From NCBI GenBank assembly GCA_002428455.1, contig DIWL01000080.1, positions 33,376-97,375 of the forward strand: a stretch of DNA of 64,000 nt, written 5' to 3'. Positions within the stretch are counted from its first letter, which is position 1. Every line of letters starts with the position of its first letter. Under the pieces are notes generated by a model that searched no databases, was not told where the DNA came from, and saw nothing but the letters and a program-made list of their open reading frames with translations. A program made the translations under genes and the position numbers. The stretch is from Anaerolineaceae bacterium UBA6107 (GTDB taxonomy: Bacteria > Chloroflexota > Anaerolineae > Anaerolineales > Anaerolineaceae). Below, in pieces: positions 17,783-27,585 of this stretch.

Positions 17783-17852
17783 TGGTAAAATTTATACTTC
17801 GAAAATAAGCCACCGTTTACCAGGTGGTTTTTATCATCTGTCTGGAGGAAAA
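17783..17852 (+). promoter_or_regulatory. extended -10 promoter and leader hairpin upstream of ppdK
   Basis: TGG-TAAAAT (17783-17791) is an extended -10. The leader then carries AGCCACC / GGTGGTT with an 8-base loop followed by TTTT (17811-17835), a terminator-like hairpin 20 bases before the start codon. It may attenuate ppdK. Confidence 0.5.
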
Positions 17853-20633
17853 ATGGAAGAAAAGAAATGGGTTTACCTGTTCAACGAGATCGAACAGGTT
17901 GAACAATATGTAAAAAATGACTGGGAAGGTGTGAGAGGGTTGCTGGGCGGGAAAGGCGCAAATCTGGCCGAGATGGTCCGCATCGGTTTACCTGTTCCTC
18001 CTGGATTTACGGCTACCACCGAAGCTTGTAACGCTTACCAGGAGGCACAGAAATTTCCTGAAGGTATGTGGGAGCAGATGTTGGCGGCTTTGCAGAAGGT
18101 TGAAAAAGCCACTGGTAAGAAATTCGGCTCGGTGAAGAATCCCTTACTGGTCTCTTGCCGTTCAGGCGCGAAATTCTCCATGCCGGGGATGATGGATACG
18201 GTCCTCAATATTGGTCTCAACGACGAGACAGCCAAAGGCATGGTAAAGCTTACCCAAAATGAACGCTTTGTTTATGACTCTTACCGCCGACTCATCCAAA
18301 TGTTTGGTTCAGTCGTACTCGGGATTGAAGATGAAGCCTTTGAGAAGCACCTTGAGGGTGTCAAACAGATCAAGGGTTACAAATTGGATACACAACTCAC
18401 CGCCGCTGATCTAAAGGAAATGATCGAAGTCTTTAAGAAAGTGATCTTTGATCACAAAGGCTTTGAATTCCCGCAGGATCCGCTCGAGCAACTGAAGCTG
18501 GCAACCGAAGCCGTCTTCAAATCCTGGAATGGCAAACGGGCGGTGGATTATCGCCGCGCCACCAATATCCCGGATGATCTCGGAACAGCCGTAAACATCC
18601 AGACGATGGTATTCGGCAACATGGGTGATGATTCCGGTACTGGCGTAGCCTTTACCCGTAATCCTTCCACTGGTGAGAACAAGCTCTATGGTGATTATCT
18701 GCTGAATGCCCAGGGTGAAGATGTGGTGGCCGGTATTCGCAATACGGAAAAGATCGATAAACTTGGCAAGGATCTACCGGAAGCCAACAAGCAGTTCCTT
18801 GAGATCATTAAGAAACTGGAATTGCATTACCGCGATATGCAGGATGTGGAATTTACCATTGAACATGGCAAACTCTGGATGCTTCAATGTCGAAATGGCA
18901 AGCGCACCGCACTCTCAACAGTCAAGATTGCGATTGACCTGGCCAATGAAGGGATCATTTCCCGCGAGGAAGCGGTGATGCGGGTAACACCCGCTGATGT
19001 TGATACACTACTTCACCCCCAATTTTCAGCGGAGACGAAAGGCTATGCCATCAAGGAAGGCCGCCTCTATGCGACTGGTGTGAATGCTTCTCCAGGCGCC
19101 GCGGTCGGTCAGGTCTATTTTGACGCGGATACGGTGGAAAAACAGGGCAAAGAGTACGGCGAAGACACGATCATGGTACGTCCGTTCACCAAGCCTGATG
19201 ATGTGCATGGCATGCTCGCCGCGAAAGGTATCCTCACCAGTGAGGGTGGTGCAACCTCACATGCTGCTGTAGTCGCACGTCAGTTTGGCGTACCTTGTAT
19301 CGTGGGTGCTTCGTCTGTAAAGATCGATCTCGACAAGCGGATAATGACCGTGAATGGCAATGTGATCAAAGAAGGCGAGTGGATTTCCATTGATGGGACC
19401 ACTGGTGAAGTGTTTACAGGTAAGTTACACCTGACCACTCCGAAATTTGAAGAGCAGATTGACCTGCTTAACCTGTTGGGTTGGGCGGATGCCATCTCTG
19501 CGACAGAGGGAATTCGCCAGGGGCCGAAAGGCTGGCCAACCAAAGGGTTGCAGGTTTGGGCAAACGCTGATTATCCTAAAGATGCTGAACGCGCGCGTTC
19601 CTATGGCGCGGTCGGGATTGGACTTTGCCGCACCGAGCATATGTTCTTTGAAACCGAACGCCTGCCGATCGTCCAGAGGATGATCCTGGCGAAGACCAGT
19701 GAGGAACGCACCGCTGCCCTGGATGAACTGCTGCCATATCAGCGCCAGGATTTCGAAGGTTTGTTCGAGGCGATGAATGGTTATCCGGTGATCATCCGGT
19801 TGATCGATCCCCCGCTGCACGAGTTCCTGCCCTCCGCGGATGAATTGCAGGCCAAGATTATTGCCATGCGCTTGAGCGGAGAGGGTTTGTCAAATTATGT
19901 ATTGGGTCGGGGTGAACTTAAAGAAGCTGCTGACCTGAACACCATGCTGGATGCTGTACACTCGCTTCACGAGAGCAATCCAATGATGGGGATGCGTGGT
20001 GTGCGCTTGAGCATCTCCATGCCCGAGATCGTTGAAATGCAGGTAAGGGCGATCTTTGAAGCGGCTGCAAACATGGCGCTAAAAGGAATGAACCCGAAAC
20101 CCGAGGTCATGATTCCGCTCACCGGGCATGTCAACGAATTGAAGTGGATCCAACCGCGCCTGGTTCGAATTGCCAAGGCGGTGATGGAAGAGAAGAAGGT
20201 TAAATTCGACTACAAATTTGGTACCATGATCGAAATTCCGCGTGCCGCAGTGACCGCAGCGGAAATCGCCAGTATGACAGAATTCTTCTCATTTGGTACC
20301 AACGACCTCACTCAAATGACATACGGATACAGCCGGGACGATGCAGAGCGCAATTTCCTCGTCACTTACATCGACCAGGGAATTCTGCCCAAGAATCCCT
20401 TCCAGACACTCGACCAGGAGGGTGTAGGCAAGCTCATGAGAATGGCTATCCAGGATGGTCGCGCTGAACGGATCAACTTGGAAGTGGGTATCTGCGGTGA
20501 GCACGGTGGTGATCCAGCTTCAATTGAGTTTTGCCATCGTATCGGTAACAACTATGTTTCCTGTTCACCTTACCGAGTGCCGATCGCCAGGCTGGCTGCA
20601 GCGCAGGCTGCCATAAAGAACCGCATCAAGTAA
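17853..20633 (+). CDS. ppdK: pyruvate, phosphate dikinase
   Basis: A 926-aa enzyme interconverting pyruvate, ATP and Pi with PEP, AMP and PPi. N-terminal ATP-grasp domains (GGKGANLAEM; the first ~340 residues) precede the phosphohistidine domain with H470 in GGATSHAAVVARQFG, and the C-terminal PEP/pyruvate barrel has GLCRTEHMF and SFGTNDLTQMTYGYSRDD. Length exceeds the usual ~880 aa mainly at the N-terminus. It stands alone between a leader hairpin and a terminator. In anaerobes it often works in PPi-linked glycolysis; gap and pgk are also in this window. Confidence 0.96.
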   Translation: MEEKKWVYLFNEIEQVEQYVKNDWEGVRGLLGGKGANLAEMVRIGLPVPPGFTATTEACNAYQEAQKFPEGMWEQMLAALQKVEKATGKKFGSVKNPLLVSCRSGAKFSMPGMMDTVLNIGLNDETAKGMVKLTQNERFVYDSYRRLIQMFGSVVLGIEDEAFEKHLEGVKQIKGYKLDTQLTAADLKEMIEVFKKVIFDHKGFEFPQDPLEQLKLATEAVFKSWNGKRAVDYRRATNIPDDLGTAVNIQTMVFGNMGDDSGTGVAFTRNPSTGENKLYGDYLLNAQGEDVVAGIRNTEKIDKLGKDLPEANKQFLEIIKKLELHYRDMQDVEFTIEHGKLWMLQCRNGKRTALSTVKIAIDLANEGIISREEAVMRVTPADVDTLLHPQFSAETKGYAIKEGRLYATGVNASPGAAVGQVYFDADTVEKQGKEYGEDTIMVRPFTKPDDVHGMLAAKGILTSEGGATSHAAVVARQFGVPCIVGASSVKIDLDKRIMTVNGNVIKEGEWISIDGTTGEVFTGKLHLTTPKFEEQIDLLNLLGWADAISATEGIRQGPKGWPTKGLQVWANADYPKDAERARSYGAVGIGLCRTEHMFFETERLPIVQRMILAKTSEERTAALDELLPYQRQDFEGLFEAMNGYPVIIRLIDPPLHEFLPSADELQAKIIAMRLSGEGLSNYVLGRGELKEAADLNTMLDAVHSLHESNPMMGMRGVRLSISMPEIVEMQVRAIFEAAANMALKGMNPKPEVMIPLTGHVNELKWIQPRLVRIAKAVMEEKKVKFDYKFGTMIEIPRAAVTAAEIASMTEFFSFGTNDLTQMTYGYSRDDAERNFLVTYIDQGILPKNPFQTLDQEGVGKLMRMAIQDGRAERINLEVGICGEHGGDPASIEFCHRIGNNYVSCSPYRVPIARLAAAQAAIKNRIK

Positions 20634-20642
20634 ATCCTCATT

Positions 20643-20684
20643 AAGATAATAAAACTCCCCGTTGCAGGGGAGTTTTATTATCTT
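20643..20684. terminator. bidirectional terminator between ppdK and the lytic transglycosylase gene
   Basis: Perfect 18-bp stem starting AAGATAATAAAACTCCCC, with a 6-base loop. The A/T-rich base gives U-runs in both directions. Confidence 0.92.
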
Positions 20685-23087
20685 CTAGGGATGCGTGTAC
20701 AGGCTTTTGTAGATTTCGTAGTTTTCAGTAATGTACTTGATATAGTTTCTGGTCTCATCGAACCGGATCAATTCCACGAACAGGTCCGTATCGTCTCCAG
20801 CCAATTCCTTCCAGATGATCGTATTACCATCTCCGGCGTTGTACGATGATAACGCTGCGGCAACATCGCCATTGTACTTGTCGATCCACAGATCCAGATA
20901 ATGAGCGCCGAGGCGAATGTTGACACTGGGACGATCGAGATCGGCCGATGTGTAGTTTTCCGGCCAGCCAAAGTTGGCGACGATATAATCACCGGTGTCC
21001 GGAGTGATCTGCATCAATCCTCGCGCACCGGCGCTTGATGTGATGCTGGCATCGAAAAGGCTTTCCTGGCGGATGATGCTGAATAATAATAATGGATCCA
21101 GATCATTCTCAACCGCAGCAGGTACTACAATGTCCCGGTAGAAGATGCCAAACCGGACGTGATTGAAATACTCAGGTGCTTCTGTGAGCGTGGCTTCCTG
21201 GCTTAACCCTGCCAGATCGAGAATCTGGCGGCTGGTAAGCGCAGCGGTTTGATAAAAACCAAGTTCCACCAAATGATTCATCAACCGGTAGGAATTTACC
21301 ACATCACCCTGTAATTCCTGCCTGAGCAGTTCAAATTCAGTGCGGGCTTTGTCACGCATGCCCAGTTTCCAGAACTCCTCACCACGTTTATATAGCGGAT
21401 TACTAGAGAGTTCATCGAGGGAATCGAGATCCAGGGTTTGCTCCAGAGAAAACCGATTTCTCAACCACTTGCCGGCTGCCTTTTTTTCCTTATTCAGATC
21501 GATCGAAAAATCTGCGGTTTTCTGGGTAGAAAAAGGAGCCCTGCCAGAAATTTTTTGTTGCGCGCGAATGCCGTAATAACCGGTGGGATCTGCATCAGCC
21601 GTCTGTTGATAATACACCCTGGCTTCAGTATTTTCCTCTGCTTCGTAACACTTAGCCACCCAGAAATTCGCTGTAGCAATTTCCTCCTGGGTTGTGGCCA
21701 ACACCAAGAGCCGTTGGAACGTCAATCTGGCATCAGGAAAACGCTGCAACCTGTAGTTAACAATACCAGATTGGAATAATGCCGGGTAGGCCAATTCAGA
21801 GGCAGGATATTCATTGAATATCCTGGTCCAGGTTTTTGAGGCTTTGGAAAGATACCCGCCAATTTCATAGATCTTCCCCGCCGTATTCAGAAACTCGGGT
21901 GCTTCAGGTGAAGCCGGGTAAGTGGCGACGTATCGCAACAGGTTTTCCGCGGCACCTTCATAATCTTCGTAATAGCGCCATAATGAGGATGATTTTTCCT
22001 GGTAGGCGGTCGGCAGATACTGGTCGGCAGGATGATTTTCGATCAATTGGTCCCATGCGGCAAGTTCACCATCGTAATCCCCTACATTCCATAAACTGAG
22101 CGCTTTGTAATAAAGCGGGGTACCGTCATGATCAGGGTGCTCACTCATGAAGCGATCCATAGCGATCACGGTGAGACCGTATTGCCCGGCGTAATAATCC
22201 ACGATCCCGCGTAACAAATCATCCACAGGTTGATTGGCTTCAACCAGTGCGATTAGACCGGAATAGGAGTCAAAATATGCCGGAAAACGGATCACATTAT
22301 CCTGGAATCGGGCGTAAGCTTGTTCATACATACCCAGTCCCAGGTAAAGTTGCCCCAGTAGAAAATTTGCCTGCACCTGAACTGGTTCGGATGCACTGCC
22401 CTCGATCAGTGACAGATAGCGGTTGATAGCGTCTTCATTGTCGCCCGCATCCACGGCTGCCCGCGCTGCCTTGATTTCGAGCGATCCCATCCTCGCTTGA
22501 GTGGCAACTGATTTTGCAGCAAGAAATGCATCCCTGGCTTTGCCTGGTTCACCTGCCAGTAACAGGGCATCACCTTTCATCTCAAGGATCTCGCTGTCCA
22601 GCGGACCGGGTTGGCTTTCAACGTACTTCCCGTATGCGTCCGCTGCCAATCCGTATTGCTGCAGACCTTCGTATGCCTGAGCGAGATAGTAATAAGCAGT
22701 GTTACGTGCATCTCCTTCGGTAAAATTGTCCTGCAGCCAGGTAAGCTGTTCAATCGCGCCATTATAATCGGCTTGCAGTAGGAGGATGCGCCCCACGCCC
22801 AGTTGCGCCGTGGCGATCACGTCGGGGTCGGTGGATTGTTCGCGGGCCGTCCAAAACTCACTGAGGGCGCTTTTATAATCCCCATACAAAATGTCCTGCT
22901 GTCCGATGGTGATCCTGGCTTTTGGTTGTGGTGTAGGTGTGTTGGTAGGCGTTGGTGAGGGAATGATTTTCGTTGGTCCGGAGACTACGATTTCTCCACC
23001 CTTGTCACTACTGTCCGGGTTGTTTGGACCACAGGATGTGAGAAGTAATACGACGATAATTATTATTATGCCCCAACGTTTGTTCAT
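20685..23087 (-). CDS. lipoprotein with TPR-like repeats and lytic transglycosylase (SLT) domain
   Basis: An 800-aa exported lipoprotein; the lipobox is LLTSC with C19, followed by a Pro/Thr-rich linker. Residues ~60-560 are tandem TPR-like helical repeats (YYLAQAYEGLQQYGLAADAYGKY and similar). The C-terminal ~150 residues are a Slt70-type domain with the catalytic glutamate in IIRQESLFD, then GARGLMQITPDTG and ALSSYNAGDGN. It should cleave peptidoglycan glycan strands to 1,6-anhydro ends. Lipid attachment suggests the outer face of the cytoplasmic membrane. A ribosome site AAAGGGA precedes the ATG. Confidence 0.9.
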   Translation of the reverse strand: MNKRWGIIIIIVVLLLTSCGPNNPDSSDKGGEIVVSGPTKIIPSPTPTNTPTPQPKARITIGQQDILYGDYKSALSEFWTAREQSTDPDVIATAQLGVGRILLLQADYNGAIEQLTWLQDNFTEGDARNTAYYYLAQAYEGLQQYGLAADAYGKYVESQPGPLDSEILEMKGDALLLAGEPGKARDAFLAAKSVATQARMGSLEIKAARAAVDAGDNEDAINRYLSLIEGSASEPVQVQANFLLGQLYLGLGMYEQAYARFQDNVIRFPAYFDSYSGLIALVEANQPVDDLLRGIVDYYAGQYGLTVIAMDRFMSEHPDHDGTPLYYKALSLWNVGDYDGELAAWDQLIENHPADQYLPTAYQEKSSSLWRYYEDYEGAAENLLRYVATYPASPEAPEFLNTAGKIYEIGGYLSKASKTWTRIFNEYPASELAYPALFQSGIVNYRLQRFPDARLTFQRLLVLATTQEEIATANFWVAKCYEAEENTEARVYYQQTADADPTGYYGIRAQQKISGRAPFSTQKTADFSIDLNKEKKAAGKWLRNRFSLEQTLDLDSLDELSSNPLYKRGEEFWKLGMRDKARTEFELLRQELQGDVVNSYRLMNHLVELGFYQTAALTSRQILDLAGLSQEATLTEAPEYFNHVRFGIFYRDIVVPAAVENDLDPLLLFSIIRQESLFDASITSSAGARGLMQITPDTGDYIVANFGWPENYTSADLDRPSVNIRLGAHYLDLWIDKYNGDVAAALSSYNAGDGNTIIWKELAGDDTDLFVELIRFDETRNYIKYITENYEIYKSLYTHP

Positions 23088-23210
23088 GTCCCTTTTATAC
23101 TGGAGGTTACCTGGTACGTCAACTCATTGCATGGGAATAAGGAGAACTGACAATCAATCTGATGAACCAGTTTCATCCATTGGAGTTGCTCAATGCACTG
23201 GCAGCCAGGG

Positions 23211-23240
23211 AATTCCTCCCGGAATTCCTCCCGGAATATT
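23211..23240. repeat. short tandem repeat GGAATTCCTCCC
   Basis: The 12-base unit occurs twice exactly and then as a partial third copy, between two divergent genes. No function is evident. Confidence 0.6.
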
Positions 23241-23278
23241 GCGATTCCATTTAATCCATGTTAAACTTAGTCGGAAGG

Positions 23279-23305
23279 AACGCTCTCCACGAGGGCGTTT
23301 TTTAG
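23279..23305 (+). promoter_or_regulatory. terminator-like hairpin abutting the mtnA start codon
   Basis: AACGCTC / GGGCGTT stem (one G.U pair) followed by TTTTTT, ending about 5 bases before the mtnA ATG. The only Shine-Dalgarno-like sequence, GAAGGA, lies on the 5' side of the hairpin. It is either an attenuator or a structure that brings the ribosome site close to the start when folded. Confidence 0.5.
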
Positions 23306-23309
23306 TGAG

Positions 23310-24368
23310 ATGCGCACGATAGAATGGATCCAAGAAACCAACCATGTCCGCATGATCGACCAGCGGCGATTACCGACTTCTTTGGAGTATCTGACCATCG
23401 AGGATGCCGGGCAAATGGCCTCAGCTATCCGTGAAATGGCCATTCGAGGTGCACCAGCCCTGGGGGTTGCAGGGGCATTCGGAATCGCGCTGCAGGCAGT
23501 AAAGTCTCAAAATCTTGACCGTACAGCACTGAAAGATCAACTCAAGCAGGCAGCTGCAGAATTGATTGCTGCCCGGCCAACTGCGGTTAACTTGTCCTGG
23601 GGAGTCAACCAGGTGATCTCCGTGTTGGATGATGCAGTCATGTCCAGTGAGGATGTGACCCGGAAAATTATAACCAGAGCACTGGAGCTGGCCGAGGAGG
23701 ATGTGCGCACCAACTTGCGTTTGGCCGAACAAGGCGCCAGCCTGATCACTGACGGAGATACGATCATCCATCACTGTAATACCGGTTCGCTTGCCGTTGT
23801 GGATTGGGGGACTGCGCTGGGAGCAATCCGGTTCGCGCATGAACAGGGAAAACGCATTCATATTCTGGTCGATGAGACCCGACCGAGGTTGCAGGGCTCA
23901 CGCCTGACCGCGTGGGAATGTGAACAATACGGCATCCCTTACGATATCATCACGGACAACATGGCCGGTTACTTTCTACGCAGCGGGAAGGTTCAAAAGG
24001 TATTCTTTGGTGCTGATCGTGTGGCAGCCAACGGAGATGTGGTCAACAAGATCGGCACTTATATGCTCAGCCTGGCGGCGCATGCAAACCGTGTCCCGGT
24101 TGTTTGTGTCTTTCCTCTCTCAACGCTCGATCTCTCGCTTGCCAATGGAGACCTGATTCCCATTGAACAACGGGATACACGCGAAGTACTTGATCTGCTT
24201 GTTGGCGGGGAGCCTGTGGCTCCAGCGCGTGCTACTGCCTTAAATCCGGCATTTGATATCACACCCCACGATTTGATCGACGCCTGGGTGACCGAGGCTG
24301 GTGTGATCACCCCGCCATTTTATGAAAACAGCGCCCGATACAGTTATAATCGAAGGTTGGGAAAATAA
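23310..24368 (+). CDS. mtnA: S-methyl-5-thioribose-1-phosphate isomerase
   Basis: A 352-aa eIF2B-like aldose-ketose isomerase of the methionine salvage pathway. It has the opening MRTIEW, EMAIRGAPALGVAGAFG, the catalytic cysteine in HHCNTGSLA and the catalytic aspartate in GADRVAANGDVVNKIGTY. Spacing to the next gene is 3 bases. In bacteria lacking the full salvage pathway this enzyme can act on 5-methylthioribose-1-phosphate or 5-deoxyribose-1-phosphate; the neighbours (nucleoside kinase, ahcY) point to recycling of SAM by-products. Confidence 0.93.
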   Translation: MRTIEWIQETNHVRMIDQRRLPTSLEYLTIEDAGQMASAIREMAIRGAPALGVAGAFGIALQAVKSQNLDRTALKDQLKQAAAELIAARPTAVNLSWGVNQVISVLDDAVMSSEDVTRKIITRALELAEEDVRTNLRLAEQGASLITDGDTIIHHCNTGSLAVVDWGTALGAIRFAHEQGKRIHILVDETRPRLQGSRLTAWECEQYGIPYDIITDNMAGYFLRSGKVQKVFFGADRVAANGDVVNKIGTYMLSLAAHANRVPVVCVFPLSTLDLSLANGDLIPIEQRDTREVLDLLVGGEPVAPARATALNPAFDITPHDLIDAWVTEAGVITPPFYENSARYSYNRRLGK

Positions 24369-24371
24369 CCT

Positions 24372-25328
24372 ATGTCAATATTGATCAGTGGTTCTGTTGC
24401 GTTCGATTACCTGATGACTTTTCCAGGCTACTTCCGGGAGAACATCCTGCCGGAAAAACTGGACAAGATCAGCCTCTCTTTCCTGGTGGATAGCATGACC
24501 CGCCAGCGCGGCGGATGCGCACCGAACATCGCCTATTCAATGGCGCTGCTAGGTGAAAAACCCAAAGTCTTTGCCACTACCGGCATTGATTTTGCTGATT
24601 ACCGGCGATGGATGGAAGACCACGGGATCGATGCGCAGTATGTTCATGACATACCCGATAAATATACTGCGTCATTCTTTGTAAATACTGATTTGGAAAA
24701 CAATCAGATCGCCAGTTTTTACACCGGCGCCATGGCAGATGCCGGACTGTATTCCTTAAAGGACATCCCGCAAGGGGAGATCGATTACGTGGTGATCTCT
24801 CCCAATGATCCTACGGCGATGCGCCGGCTCACTGATGAGTGTGTAGAACTGGGCATCCCGTATCTCTTTGATCCTTCTCAACAGGTGGCGCGGAATCCGC
24901 ATGAAGACTTGCGTGCCGGGGTAAAAGACGCACATGCTGTTTTCTGTAATGAATACGAGTTTGACTTGCTGGTAAAACACACCGGCTACACGGCGCAGCA
25001 AATTGACCGGCACGTGCGGCTGATGGTCATTACAAAGGGTGAAAAAGGAGCCACCATCAAGTCGGATGAGCGTGAATACGTTATTCCGATCGTACCGGCG
25101 CACAAGATCGTGGATCCAACCGGGGTGGGAGATGCCTTCAGGGGTGGTTTCCTGAGGGGGTACCGCCTGGGTCTGGATCTGCAGACTTGCGGGCAAATGG
25201 GGGCACTCTCTGCCACCTATTGCCTTGAACAAAAGGGAACTACCAACCATACATACACACCGCAGGAATATATCGCGCGCTATCGTGAGCATTTCGACGA
25301 TGAAGGCGCGTTGGATATTTTAATCTGA
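24372..25328 (+). CDS. PfkB-family kinase, probably adenosine kinase
   Basis: A 318-aa ribokinase-fold protein. [16 protein letters not shown] is the PfkB N-terminal signature and [13 protein letters not shown] carries the catalytic aspartate and anion hole. Bacterial adenosine kinases of the Mycobacterium AdoK type share this opening ([14 protein letters not shown]). Adenosine is a product of the adjacent adenosylhomocysteinase, which supports that substrate. A sugar kinase role cannot be excluded. It lies within the mtnA-kinase-ahcY unit. Confidence 0.82.
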   Translation: MSILISGSVAFDYLMTFPGYFRENILPEKLDKISLSFLVDSMTRQRGGCAPNIAYSMALLGEKPKVFATTGIDFADYRRWMEDHGIDAQYVHDIPDKYTASFFVNTDLENNQIASFYTGAMADAGLYSLKDIPQGEIDYVVISPNDPTAMRRLTDECVELGIPYLFDPSQQVARNPHEDLRAGVKDAHAVFCNEYEFDLLVKHTGYTAQQIDRHVRLMVITKGEKGATIKSDEREYVIPIVPAHKIVDPTGVGDAFRGGFLRGYRLGLDLQTCGQMGALSATYCLEQKGTTNHTYTPQEYIARYREHFDDEGALDILI

Positions 25329-25353
25329 TCAATTTACTTTTTTTGGAGGAAAG

Positions 25354-26613
25354 ATGCCGAATTATGATGTTAAGGATATGAAACTGGCCGAAGGCGGACG
25401 CCTGAAGATCGATTGGGCGGAAAGAGAAATGCCGGTACTACGCCAGATCAAGGAGCGTTTCTCTCGTGAGTTGCCACTAAAAGGAATGCGCATATCGGCG
25501 TGTTTACATGTGACGACTGAAACAGCCAACCTGATGAAAACGTTGCAGGCAGGCGGAGCGGATGTGGTACTTACCGCGTCGAATCCGCTTTCCACACAGG
25601 ATGAGATTGCAGCATCCCTCGTTTCACATGATGAGATCGAGGTTTACGCCGTCAAGGGCGAAGACAATGTGACCTATTACAAGCACATCAATGCTGCCCT
25701 TGATCACAAGCCGCACTTCACCATGGATGATGGCGCAGATCTTGTCAATGTGTTGCACCAGCACCGTCGTGAATTGTTGCCCGGTGTGATTGCCGGCACC
25801 GAAGAGACCACCACGGGAGTCATCCGTCTGCATGCAATGGCCGCTGATAAAGCTCTCGCCTATCCGATCGTCGCGATAAATGACGCGTTGACCAAACATC
25901 TTTTCGACAATCGTTACGGTACGGGTCAATCTACCATTGACGGTATCGTCCGTGCAACCAACGTTCTGCTCGCAGGCAAGATCTTTGTTGTGGCAGGATA
26001 CGGTTGGTGCGGTCGTGGTTTGGCTTCAAGGGCGCGCGGCATGGGGGCAAGTGTTGTCGTCACAGAAGTTGATCCGCTGAAAGCACTTGAAGCGGTGATG
26101 GATGGCTTCAGGGTGATGCCCATGGATGAAGCGGCTAAAATCGGTGATATTCTGGTGACACTGACTGGTGATATTAATGTCATTGACGATCATCATTTTG
26201 ATTTGATGAAAGACGGTGCGATCGTCGCCAATTCTGGCCATTTCAACGTTGAGATCAACATCCCGGCGCTGGAAAAGAAATCAAAGAGTAAACGCCTCGT
26301 ACGACCATTTGTCGATGAATACATTACCAGTGACAACAGGCGCGTTTTCATCCTGGGTGAGGGAAGACTGATCAACCTGGCTTCGGCTGAAGGGCATCCT
26401 GCTTCTGTAATGGATATGTCCTTTGCCAACCAGGCGCTCACACTTGAGTACCTGGTAAAAAACGCCTCCAAACTTGAGAAGCGCGTCTATTCGGTGCCGG
26501 AAGAGATTGACAAGCAAATAGCCGAATTAAAACTCGCCGCGATGGGTGTCAGTATCGATACACTAACGAATGAGCAGGTCAGATACCTTGCCTCATGGCA
26601 GGAAGGCACATAA
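25354..26613 (+). CDS. ahcY: adenosylhomocysteinase
   Basis: A 419-aa NAD-dependent enzyme splitting S-adenosylhomocysteine to adenosine and homocysteine. It has the N-terminal substrate domain with [15 protein letters not shown] and SNPLSTQDE, the NAD site [15 protein letters not shown], and a C-terminal end of the shorter bacterial/archaeal form (no ~40-residue insertion). A strong GGAGGAAAG site precedes the ATG. It completes a SAM by-product salvage operon with mtnA and the adenosine-type kinase. Confidence 0.96.
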   Translation: MPNYDVKDMKLAEGGRLKIDWAEREMPVLRQIKERFSRELPLKGMRISACLHVTTETANLMKTLQAGGADVVLTASNPLSTQDEIAASLVSHDEIEVYAVKGEDNVTYYKHINAALDHKPHFTMDDGADLVNVLHQHRRELLPGVIAGTEETTTGVIRLHAMAADKALAYPIVAINDALTKHLFDNRYGTGQSTIDGIVRATNVLLAGKIFVVAGYGWCGRGLASRARGMGASVVVTEVDPLKALEAVMDGFRVMPMDEAAKIGDILVTLTGDINVIDDHHFDLMKDGAIVANSGHFNVEINIPALEKKSKSKRLVRPFVDEYITSDNRRVFILGEGRLINLASAEGHPASVMDMSFANQALTLEYLVKNASKLEKRVYSVPEEIDKQIAELKLAAMGVSIDTLTNEQVRYLASWQEGT

Positions 26614-26622
26614 AAATGATGA

Positions 26623-26646
26623 CGGAGCCGCAAGGCTCCGATTTTC
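26623..26646. terminator. terminator after ahcY
   Basis: CGGAGCC / GGCTCCG stem with GCAA tetraloop, then ATTTTC. It lies between convergent genes. Confidence 0.85.
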
Positions 26647-26650
26647 TACT

Positions 26651-27568
26651 CTATTTGGCAATGATGGCCATGTTGCCGAGCACTCCCCAGGAGTCCAAGA
26701 AGGCTGCGGTAGAGCGCCAATACACCAGGTTATTATCCACAAGTGTGACCCCCTCCTCGTCATAACCGACCATGATCGCGGTGTGCTCGAAGTGGGCCAC
26801 TGTAACCGTTGACCCATCACTTGCGGTGTAATCAACCGGTACGCCATACCAAACATTTCCGATCACCCAGACGATCACCGGGTTGCCGTTAGAGACCTGT
26901 TTCTTTAGCTTTTCAAAGGAATATCCTCTAACCGCAGTGGCTGTCAGACCATATTCACGAAGAACACTGGCTACTGGGGGAGCATGCACGCCATAGGGAT
27001 TTGGCGGTATCTGACCGGGGAAGCCACCGATCGGTCCGACAAAGCCGATTTCAGGATTGTCGGAGACAGGCAGTGCTGCCTGGAAATCCATCTCATTGAT
27101 GGATGTTCCGAAGTAACGCGCCCAATCCACTGCGGACCGCGATTCGCAAGTGAGCGAATAGGATTGGGCGTAACCGATCACGCCATCGATGGATGCTGAT
27201 GCTGGAGATTCGTCTTCTGTGCGTTGAGTAGATGTGCTGGTGGGAATGGGTAGCGGGGTATTTGTTGGCAGGGGGGTCGGGGTAGACGTTGAGGTTGGTG
27301 TGATGGTGGGTGTAGGTGTGTTCGTGGAAGTGGCGGTCGGGGTGGGCGTATTGGTCGGCAAAGGCTGAAATGGGGTGGGCGAATTGGTGAGTGATATATT
27401 GTCCAGGCGTTTTATCTCGATTGTGTTGCTAACGATCCCAAACGCCGAAGCATCGAATCCGGACAGACCGGAAGAGAGAAAAGCCACCCCGCCGATCAAC
27501 AAAAACAGCGCGCAAACAAAGAACGCCAGCAGGACGATGAGGAGTTGTTTGGTTTTCCCGGTTCTCAC
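26651..27568 (-). CDS. membrane-anchored C39-family peptidase-like protein
   Basis: One N-terminal membrane helix, then a Thr/Pro-rich linker (runs of TPTPT, about residues 75-115) and a C-terminal cysteine-peptidase-like domain. The likely nucleophile is in SLTCESRSAVDWARYFG, the histidine in AHFEHTAIMVGYD, and VDNNLVYW follows. I chose GTG at 27568 (305 aa): it gives a basic N-terminus before the helix and starts 17 bases after the upstream stop. The longer frame from GTG 27622 overlaps the previous gene by 37 bases. The domain faces outside; its target is unknown. Confidence 0.72.
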   Translation of the reverse strand: MRTGKTKQLLIVLLAFFVCALFLLIGGVAFLSSGLSGFDASAFGIVSNTIEIKRLDNISLTNSPTPFQPLPTNTPTPTATSTNTPTPTITPTSTSTPTPLPTNTPLPIPTSTSTQRTEDESPASASIDGVIGYAQSYSLTCESRSAVDWARYFGTSINEMDFQAALPVSDNPEIGFVGPIGGFPGQIPPNPYGVHAPPVASVLREYGLTATAVRGYSFEKLKKQVSNGNPVIVWVIGNVWYGVPVDYTASDGSTVTVAHFEHTAIMVGYDEEGVTLVDNNLVYWRSTAAFLDSWGVLGNMAIIAK

Positions 27569-27585
27569 CAGTAGTCCATTGAGTG

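Noticed and set aside
24756..25292. Minus-strand open frame of 178 aa
   Set aside because: Lies within the PfkB-type kinase gene and has shadow composition.
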